DNA of 15,602 nt from an uncultured Eubacteriales bacterium (GTDB taxonomy: Bacteria > Bacillota_A > Clostridia > Oscillospirales > CAG-272): positions 1 through 15,602 of the forward strand of contig USKS01000009.1 in the NCBI GenBank assembly GCA_900555345.1. The letters are read 5' to 3'. This document shows positions 7,740 through 13,434 of this stretch, one piece after another; position 1 is the first letter of the stretch; the number at the start of each line of letters is the position of its first letter. The notes beneath the pieces are model-generated. The model saw nothing but the letters and a program-made list of their open reading frames with translations, was not told where the DNA came from and ran no database searches. The position numbers were made by a program, and so were the translations under genes.

Positions 7740-9311
7740 TTATCTTGCCTTGGTGGAGAACGAAATTCTCGGGTCCACCATTGCCATCAGAATATCTCCC
7801 AGAATGATGGAGATTATCGACAGCGTTGCATAGAACAGCGTAAGACCTACGATAACACCGTTGTCGTAGTTGTTGATAGCGGTAGTAAGCAGGTTGCCCG
7901 CACCGGGAACAAGGTACACGCGCTCGGTTATGATCGCACCTGTAAGTGCGCCGAGCACGGAAGCGGGAATACCGTGAACAATCGGGATCGCCGCGTTTTT
8001 AAGAATGTGCTTTGAGAATATCTCTCCTTCGGAAAGTCCGCCGCTGCGGGCAAACTTTACGTAGTCGGAGTTCATCTGGTCTATCATGTAGCGGCGCAGC
8101 CACTTCATAAGGTTTGCAAGTGACGGCAGCGCCAGTGAGATTATGGGCAGTATATACATGAGCCATGTTTCACCGTCCATCTGGAAGGTGGTCGGCAGGC
8201 CCGCAAGCCCGCCCAGCGCCTTGAACATAAAGATATACGCAAGGGACGGCACCGCAAGGATGAACACGATGTATATTGTACCTATTTTATCTACAAGCTT
8301 GTCCTTCTTGCGCGCCATCAGTATGCCGAGGGGCATTGCAAGGAGGTATGAGATCACAACCGCGATTATACCTATAACAAACGAATAACCCAGCTTGGAC
8401 ATATTCGCGCAATGGAGGCTGACGTTTGTATAGTCGTCAACATATCTGTCCGAGAACAGGGGCGAAGAGTCTCTTGTGCCCGACGCATATGTTGCAGAGT
8501 GCAGATCGTATGCCGCGTCCTCCGTAAGTCCCGTAGGATAGGTGATAGTCGATGTGACGTATTTACCCTGTGACTGCGTCATGGTGTCAAATACGTCAAC
8601 ACCGGTATTTACCGAATACGAAAGACCGAGGTTTACGGTCAGAAGGTTCTGATGGATATAAGGGAACTGGTTATCGAAATAGAGCAGGTATTTATGCTTT
8701 GTTCCGTTACCGATAATGGCGGGAGAGAACTTGTCTCCGCCGTATATAGGATCATGGAGGGTAAAGGTGAGGCCTCTGTCCTCTATGTCATCTTCAACGT
8801 AATGAATATTGTCAACGCGGAATATTCCGGTAAAGTACGTCCAAAGACGCCTGATCACCGGGTAATCCTTGTAGGCAAACAGCTGCTGTTTGCCGCCCGT
8901 GTCCAGACGTGTTTTAGTAAGCATTACGGGATCAAGGCGAACCACCTCGTAGCCCTTGCCTTCGTAATACTCTGTGAATTTCTCCACATATTTCTTAACA
9001 AGCTCAGGGTCCTTATCGGCGCTTTTTGAGATCGCAACAGCCTCGGCTCTGGTGTCCTCGTCGATTTCACCGTCGCGCTTGAGCTGCTGCAAAAACTCGC
9101 TGTACGATACATAGTCAAGATAGCCGAATTTTTCCCACTGAGTATACTTGTATATAACTCTGTCGTTATTGCTTCTCTTTGTAAAAACCGAGTCTCTGGC
9201 AAATATTACTTCTCTGCTCATCAGAGAATATATCAGGATCATAACGATCGCCACAACTATGACTACGGAAATAAGTCCGTGCAGCAAACGTTTGAGCAAA
9301 TACTTTGTCAC
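7740..9311 (-). CDS. oppB: Oligopeptide ABC importer permease OppB/AmiC with large external domain
   Basis: First permease subunit, 523 residues. Helix 1 (about 10-30) is followed by a very long extracytoplasmic stretch (about 32-308) and then five further membrane helices from residue 309 on. The EAA loop is around 420-441 (RSGGLSEGEIFSKHILKNA), and VDPRISF ends the protein as in other OppB proteins. Canonical OppB proteins of about 310 residues have a loop of roughly 70 residues here, but streptococcal AmiC, about 500 residues, also has a large one, so this supports the Ami-type assignment. The external domain probably docks the lipoprotein OppA; this is inference. The frame is open to ATG 9362, but GTG 9311 is chosen: GAGGGAAG precedes it with 7 nt spacing, and MTKYLLKRLL is the typical N-terminus. 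ATG 9362 would lie within a hairpin. Confidence 0.93.
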   Translation of the reverse strand: MTKYLLKRLLHGLISVVIVVAIVMILIYSLMSREVIFARDSVFTKRSNNDRVIYKYTQWEKFGYLDYVSYSEFLQQLKRDGEIDEDTRAEAVAISKSADKDPELVKKYVEKFTEYYEGKGYEVVRLDPVMLTKTRLDTGGKQQLFAYKDYPVIRRLWTYFTGIFRVDNIHYVEDDIEDRGLTFTLHDPIYGGDKFSPAIIGNGTKHKYLLYFDNQFPYIHQNLLTVNLGLSYSVNTGVDVFDTMTQSQGKYVTSTITYPTGLTEDAAYDLHSATYASGTRDSSPLFSDRYVDDYTNVSLHCANMSKLGYSFVIGIIAVVISYLLAMPLGILMARKKDKLVDKIGTIYIVFILAVPSLAYIFMFKALGGLAGLPTTFQMDGETWLMYILPIISLALPSLANLMKWLRRYMIDQMNSDYVKFARSGGLSEGEIFSKHILKNAAIPIVHGIPASVLGALTGAIITERVYLVPGAGNLLTTAINNYDNGVIVGLTLFYATLSIISIILGDILMAMVDPRISFSTKAR

Positions 9312-9316
9312 AACTA

Positions 9317-9324
9317 CTTCCCTC
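9317..9324 (-). promoter_or_regulatory. Ribosome binding site deciding the GTG start of oppB
   Basis: GAGGGAAG on the minus strand; its AGGGA core ends 7 nt before GTG at 9311. It is the only good site near the start and rejects the longer reading from ATG 9362. Confidence 0.75.
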
Positions 9325-9337
9325 GTTAATATTGCGA

Positions 9338-9369
9338 TAAGAGGATGAATAAAAGAACTCATCCTCTTA
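9338..9369 (-). other. Intercistronic stem-loop between oppA and oppB
   Basis: A perfect 11-bp inverted repeat (9338-9348 with 9359-9369, loop 10 nt) lies between the oppA stop and the oppB start. It has no following U-run on the minus strand, so it is not a clear terminator. In similar operons such stems stabilise the abundant receptor mRNA relative to the permease part; that role is inferred here. Confidence 0.6.
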
Positions 9370-9416
9370 CCGCGATTTAATTATTCAGCTGTAAATCAAT
9401 GCCTACAGTTTAATGA

Positions 9417-11600
9417 TCAATACAGACCAAGGTTTTTGGCCATGCCGCCGCCCTGAGGAAGCATTGTGTCAAGGTAGGTCGTGGGATCACCGTAGTCCGG
9501 GCCCCAGCCGCAGCCGTCAAAGATGTTATAGTTCATCTGATCGCCGGTCTCCGGATAGTAGCCTGCATTGTACCAGTTAACAGCGTCGGAGCCGCCTGTC
9601 TTAACCAGAACGATTTCAACCTTACCGTCGAGAGAAGCCTCGATGGACTGCTTCATGGCATTGGCTCTGTTAGCGAAGGGTTCGTTAATATCAAAGTAGG
9701 GAACCTCAAGCTTTACGGGATGGTCTTTGTCGATTACCATATCGCAAGACTCGGAGAGCTCATCGATAGCAGCCTCGAGCTGCTTCTTAGCCTCTTCAAC
9801 ATTGTACCAGCCGTCGTAGCCTGCGGAAGAACCTGCACCCTCGTCGGCTGCGGGATCGTAAGCCTTGATAGCGATGCCGTCAGCATCGATCTGAGCCTGC
9901 ATGATTACACCGTAGTTGGTGCCTGCCTTGAACTCGGTAGCCTTGCCGTTGATCTCAACGGTAACGTCCTCGTCAAGAGATACGAAGGTACCGGGTGTGT
10001 AGGAGTTAACAAGAGAAGTAAGCTTAAGATCGTCGCCTACAGTGGTAGCGTTATAAGCGCCTCTGTCAAGCGCCATGGACAGAGCCAGACGGAAGTGCTG
10101 GTTCTCCATAGCGAGGTTAGCCTTAACCTGCTCGTTTGCGGTAAGAGTTGTAGCTGCAACGGTCTCGTCGTTGAAGTTGGCAAACTTAGCGCGGTAGAGG
10201 TTGTAGAATGCAGGATAAGAGGTAGCGTCGGTTGCTGCAATGTATGCATAATCGTCAAACAGACCGTCCTCTTTTGCCTTTGCAACAGCGTTGGTGTTCA
10301 GACCTGCGCCGGTAAGAGTGCCTTCCTTAGCGCGGTCATAGGTCTCGGTGGGATTAGAACCGTCGTTAAAGATCCAGGTGATCTTGTGGATGTTGATGTT
10401 GTCCTTGTTCCAGTACTGAGGGTTAGCCTCAAATACGATGGAGTTGGAAGCAGCATAGGAGGTTACGAGGTAAGGTCCGCAGTATGCGATCTTATCGGGA
10501 GCGGTACCGTAGGTGTAAGCATCGGTAGCGGAAGCTGCCGCATACTCTTCGACACCGAATGCGCCGCCGTTAGCGGTGAAGTATGCACGGCTCATAGGAG
10601 CAAATACGCCGTAGCCGAGCATCGTGGTGAAGTATGTGCAGGGAGCCTCGAGAGTGTACTCGAGAGTATACTCATCAACAGCCTTAACGCCGACCTCAGC
10701 GAAGTCGGTGATCTCGCCTGCCATGTACTGAGAAGCGTTCTTAATCTTACCGTCAACAAGGTACTCAAGACCGCCCTTAGCGTCGAGCATATGCTGCATA
10801 CCTGCAACAAAGCTGTCAGCCGTAAGCTTTTCGATTACGTTGCCCTGGTTATCAACCCAGTTAACTCCCTCACGGAGCTTGAAGGTGTAGGTAAGGCCGT
10901 CATCGGAAACGGTGTACCCGGTAGCGAGAGCGGGCTGCTGCACGTTCTCGATATCGTACTCAAGAAGACCGTCGTAGGTGTTAACGATAGCCTCTGCGTC
11001 TGCAGCACGGTAGGAGTTGAGCGCGTCCCAAACAACCGGATCACTGGTATAGGGCCAAGAGTACTCATCGGTGAGGGTGTAGCCCTTGTCGGTGAGATAC
11101 TTCTTTACCCACTCTTCGTAGGTGCCGGTGCCCTTGACCTCTGCCCATTTAGCTTTCATCTCTTCGACTTCGCTCTTGAGCAGGAAATTCTCGCCTGCAA
11201 CGGCGATTACCTGATGGAATCTGTCGGAGTCGTTGCCCCACAGAGTGGAGTTGATGGTCTTGGGAGCTACGCGGGAGATAGCGTAGTTACCGCCCTTGGA
11301 GGTGGAAGGAAGCATAACTCCGCTTTCAAGCAGTTTTGCCTCTGCGATTGCCATGAGAGCAAATCTCTCGGAAACGCTTTCAGCCTCAATAGCCTTGTCA
11401 TAGTATTCCTTGAACTCGCCGAGAACCTTCTCGTAGAGATCGTCGGAGACTTCCTGGTGAGTTTTGCCCGCATAGGGATCTGCATATGTAGGATCTTCGG
11501 CAGAGCCTTTAGTATCCTGCTTTTTACCGGTACAGCCGGCAAATGCAGCTACCACCATTACGACGCAAAGAAGCATTGCGATTACTTTGGTGAACTTCAT
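9417..11600 (-). CDS. oppA: Oligopeptide-binding lipoprotein OppA/AmiA-type, apparently circularly permuted
   Basis: Receptor of the importer: exported, lipid-anchored, binds peptides and delivers them to OppB/OppC. The 727 residues begin with a lipoprotein signal ending in the lipobox AFAGC (C23). The family 5 binding-protein core runs from about 176 to the end: YDGLLEYD (209-216), PALATGYTVSDDGLTYTF (223-240), LREGVNW (242-248), YCGPYLV (373-379), EANPQYWNKDN (391-401), and GWGPDYGDPTTYLD (698-711). In AmiA/AliA-type proteins that last motif is followed by more than 100 further residues; here the protein stops at 727. The missing tail appears instead at about 50-170: ERFALMAIAEAKLLESGVMLP (78-98), ISRVAPKT (108-115), and EMKAKWAEVK (147-156) match the order of that tail. 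This points to a circular permutation. ATG 11600 has AAGGAG 7 nt upstream. It is the first gene of the operon, behind a structured leader. The binding-protein call is certain. Confidence 0.94.
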   Translation of the reverse strand: MKFTKVIAMLLCVVMVVAAFAGCTGKKQDTKGSAEDPTYADPYAGKTHQEVSDDLYEKVLGEFKEYYDKAIEAESVSERFALMAIAEAKLLESGVMLPSTSKGGNYAISRVAPKTINSTLWGNDSDRFHQVIAVAGENFLLKSEVEEMKAKWAEVKGTGTYEEWVKKYLTDKGYTLTDEYSWPYTSDPVVWDALNSYRAADAEAIVNTYDGLLEYDIENVQQPALATGYTVSDDGLTYTFKLREGVNWVDNQGNVIEKLTADSFVAGMQHMLDAKGGLEYLVDGKIKNASQYMAGEITDFAEVGVKAVDEYTLEYTLEAPCTYFTTMLGYGVFAPMSRAYFTANGGAFGVEEYAAASATDAYTYGTAPDKIAYCGPYLVTSYAASNSIVFEANPQYWNKDNINIHKITWIFNDGSNPTETYDRAKEGTLTGAGLNTNAVAKAKEDGLFDDYAYIAATDATSYPAFYNLYRAKFANFNDETVAATTLTANEQVKANLAMENQHFRLALSMALDRGAYNATTVGDDLKLTSLVNSYTPGTFVSLDEDVTVEINGKATEFKAGTNYGVIMQAQIDADGIAIKAYDPAADEGAGSSAGYDGWYNVEEAKKQLEAAIDELSESCDMVIDKDHPVKLEVPYFDINEPFANRANAMKQSIEASLDGKVEIVLVKTGGSDAVNWYNAGYYPETGDQMNYNIFDGCGWGPDYGDPTTYLDTMLPQGGGMAKNLGLY

Positions 11601-11625
11601 AATCTTTCTCCTTTTTTAAGTACAT

Positions 11626-11750
11626 TATTCTTTTCGTTAAAATCCGCAAAAAGAATAGCAGTTAAATCACTTTTGCAGAGCAAAGCCGAAACACCTCACG
11701 ACAACCTCCCATGCCGCAGAAGTGTTTTATTCCTTTACCACGCAAAAGTG
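11626..11750 (-). promoter_or_regulatory. Structured 5' leader RNA of the opp operon
   Basis: The leader runs about 170 nt from the predicted start to the oppA ATG. Within it, a 9-bp perfect pairing joins 11742-11750 to 11668-11676 (CACTTTTGC/GCAAAAGTG). Inside that arm an 8-bp pairing with one G-U joins 11720-11727 to 11689-11696. A separate 9-bp hairpin (11649-11657 with 11626-11634, loop 14 nt) sits 12 nt upstream of the oppA ribosome binding site. I do not recognise a known riboswitch class. The nesting suggests a cis-acting control element, but no alternative terminator is visible. Confidence 0.5.
11667..11699 (-). CDS. Possible 10-codon leader peptide
   Basis: A GTG-started micro-frame, MRCFGFALQK followed by TGA, lies in the oppA leader. 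GGGAGG (11705-11710) precedes it with a 5-nt gap. Its last codons overlap the 3' arm of the outer leader stem, so translating it would open that stem. It could be chance; there is no run of one codon type as in classic attenuators. Confidence 0.25.
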   Translation of the reverse strand: MRCFGFALQK

Positions 11751-11777
11751 TGCTCAACCAATGATTGAGGATATTTT

Positions 11778-11806
11778 ATTTTAACAAACTGTCAACATTT
11801 TGTCAA
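11778..11806 (-). promoter_or_regulatory. Promoter of the opp operon
   Basis: On the minus strand, a perfect TTGACA (11806-11801) and TAAAAT (11783-11778) are separated by 17 nt. An A/T-rich stretch (about 11815-11855) lies upstream of the -35 and could act as an UP element. A second TTGACA at 11790-11795 lies in the spacer and lacks a matching -10. Transcription would start near 11771. Confidence 0.7.
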
Positions 11807-11878
11807 TGCTTATTCGTCAATTTTATATATTTTCCATATAATATACAAATTTCCTTTGCGCTTTTTTGACATGTAACC

Positions 11879-11934
11879 GACGGTGCGGCAAGGCAGAGCC
11901 TAATGCCAAAGCTTTTAGGCTCAACCGCGCCGTC
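11879..11934. repeat. Large two-tier palindrome downstream of the MFS gene
   Basis: Outer arms of 10 bp with one wobble (11879-11888 with 11925-11934) enclose perfect 8-bp inner arms (11896-11903 with 11915-11922, GAGCCTAA/TTAGGCTC). A small CAACC/GGTTG hairpin adjoins it on the right. No U-run follows on either strand, so it is not a standard terminator. It may still end the MFS transcript or be a palindromic repeat unit. The remaining bases of 11807-11979 hold no gene. Confidence 0.55.
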
Positions 11935-11979
11935 AACCGCAGGTTGAGAAAATATACATTCAAAAACCTGCGCAGTGCC

Positions 11980-13254
11980 CTACTCTGCCCCGTCCTCTGC
12001 GCGCTTTTCATACAGCAATGGAAACGCTTTCTTATCCGCGCGGTAAAGCAGCGCATACAGCACCGCGGCAAGGACGCCGCACGAAATAATCACTATCCAG
12101 ATAAGGCGGTAGTTGCTGTGGGTCAGCATAAGCACGCCGCCTATAAGGTACTGGGTCAGTGCCGAGAACACCGTTGACATGACGGAGGTTATGCCGCCGA
12201 TGCGTCCCCTGTGAGACGCGGGGATGCGGCGTGAGGCATAGGGATTTGCGCCAAGCACGGATATGACCTCGCCAACGGAGAAAACGAACATCCCGAGAAA
12301 CAGTGTGGCAAGCGCCGTGCCCACGGAGTAAAGTGAGAGTCCGCCGCAGAACAGCAGAAGTCCCAGCGCCGCTTTGGGCAGCTCCGTCATTTTTCTGAGA
12401 AGCATGCTGAAAACGGGTGTGCATACTATAACAGTCGCGCCGTTCAGGGAGCTCAGGTATCCGTATACCGTCGCGCCGTATTCTCCCATCGCCTCTTTGA
12501 GCTGCAGGGGGAGAAGTATGCCCGCAACGTTTGACGGCAGCCACGCAAAACAGCCGAGCAGCAGTCCGAAAAGCACCACCCTGCGCTCTTTCAGTATGCG
12601 CATGACAGGCGTTTTTTCGTCCATGGGCATTTCGTATTCGTTATAGACTTCGCCTGCGGTGTCCTCGTCGGCGCCCACAGCGTTTTTCATGTGCACAAAT
12701 ATCCAGATAAGGACGGTCGACGTGAATACTGCAAGCGCGTTGAGAAGGAACGCGAGCCATATATACTTCTGAAACAGAAGTCCCGAAACGGCGGCGCCGA
12801 TTATAAATCCGAGATTAAAACCGAGGTACGAAAGAGAATATGCCTTCTCCCGCTGCTCGGATGTGGAAAAGTCGGCGTTAAGCGCGTCGTACGCGGGGCT
12901 TTCTATTGTCTGAAACAGACCCGCGAGAAATATGAGCACAGCCGTAATGTACGACGTCGGCAGTATGGCGGCAATTATGTACAGCGCCACGGTCAGGCAG
13001 TCGAAAATGATGATTATGTATTTTCGGCTGAAGCGGTCGGCAAGCTTTCCGCCCAGCAGCGCCGCGGGCAGCGACAGCACGGTCGCCGTTGCGATGAGCA
13101 CCGTTGCGGTGCCGTCGGAAAGACCGAGCTTTGTTGTCAGAAAGAATGTGAGCATGGGCCAGACGAACGAGCCCATTGCCGTGACAAGCTTTCCGACAAA
13201 CAGAATATAAATTTCTTTTTTAAGCCCTCTATATTGGGTTATAAGCTTTGTCAT
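11980..13254 (-). CDS. Major facilitator superfamily transporter
   Basis: A 424-residue integral membrane protein with about twelve hydrophobic segments split by a charged central loop (about 188-228), as in MFS drug/proton antiporter-like carriers. The loop between helices 2 and 3 carries the family motif GGKLADRFSRK (68-78). A second landmark is SRRIPASHRGRIGGI (341-355) between helices 10 and 11. Such proteins move small solutes using an ion gradient; the substrate cannot be read from the sequence. The ATG at 13254 follows AAGGA with about 9 nt spacing. The gene lies 180 nt downstream of the DUF4091 gene with a GC-rich hairpin between, and I see no convincing promoter of its own, so partial read-through from the DUF4091 gene is plausible. 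Export of a drug or uptake of a sugar product are both possible. Confidence 0.9.
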   Translation of the reverse strand: MTKLITQYRGLKKEIYILFVGKLVTAMGSFVWPMLTFFLTTKLGLSDGTATVLIATATVLSLPAALLGGKLADRFSRKYIIIIFDCLTVALYIIAAILPTSYITAVLIFLAGLFQTIESPAYDALNADFSTSEQREKAYSLSYLGFNLGFIIGAAVSGLLFQKYIWLAFLLNALAVFTSTVLIWIFVHMKNAVGADEDTAGEVYNEYEMPMDEKTPVMRILKERRVVLFGLLLGCFAWLPSNVAGILLPLQLKEAMGEYGATVYGYLSSLNGATVIVCTPVFSMLLRKMTELPKAALGLLLFCGGLSLYSVGTALATLFLGMFVFSVGEVISVLGANPYASRRIPASHRGRIGGITSVMSTVFSALTQYLIGGVLMLTHSNYRLIWIVIISCGVLAAVLYALLYRADKKAFPLLYEKRAEDGAE

Positions 13255-13303
13255 CTTTATTTTCCTTATTATAAGTGTATGTTATGTCCGCACAGGTTTA
13301 TGC

Positions 13304-13335
13304 GCCGCCTTTTTTCGGGAGCATCCCGAAGCGGC
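13304..13335. other. Second hairpin in the DUF4091-MFS intergenic region
   Basis: A 7-bp perfect stem (13314-13320 with 13324-13330, loop GCA) is flanked by pairing GCCGC/GCGGC (13304-13308 with 13331-13335), leaving a one-sided run of T on the plus strand. On neither strand does a U-run follow the stem, so it is not a standard terminator. It sits in the probable leader of the MFS gene. Confidence 0.4.
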
Positions 13336-13365
13336 AATACCCGCGGGCAAAACATATGCGGCAAA

Positions 13366-13412
13366 GGCTGTCCCTGCCCGCGGCGCCGATGCGACCGCGG
13401 ACGGGGACAGCC
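13366..13412 (-). terminator. GC-rich hairpin after the DUF4091 gene
   Basis: An 18-bp imperfect stem (13366-13383 with 13395-13412; one mismatch, one wobble; 11-nt loop) lies 22 nt after the stop of the DUF4091 gene. On the minus strand only TTTG follows, a weak U-tract, so it may act as a leaky terminator that lets some transcription reach the MFS gene. Confidence 0.55.
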
Positions 13413-13434
13413 CTATATTTCAGCTGTTGGGGTC

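Noticed and set aside
9312..9416. A frameshift or premature stop as the reason for the short C-terminus of OppA
   Set aside because: No frame after the oppA stop encodes the missing tail; the bases hold a hairpin and the oppB ribosome binding site, while the tail-like sequence is present at the N-terminus.
9720..11768. A 682-residue open frame on the plus strand, opposite oppA
   Set aside because: It lies antisense to a gene with full-length family motifs and a lipoprotein signal. The frame is open because of oppA's codon use, has no ribosome binding site, and its protein resembles no family.
13255..13280. TATAAT-like sequence just upstream of the MFS gene as its -10
   Set aside because: It ends about 16 nt before the start codon, which would put the transcript start almost at the ATG and leave no ribosome binding site; no -35 matches.
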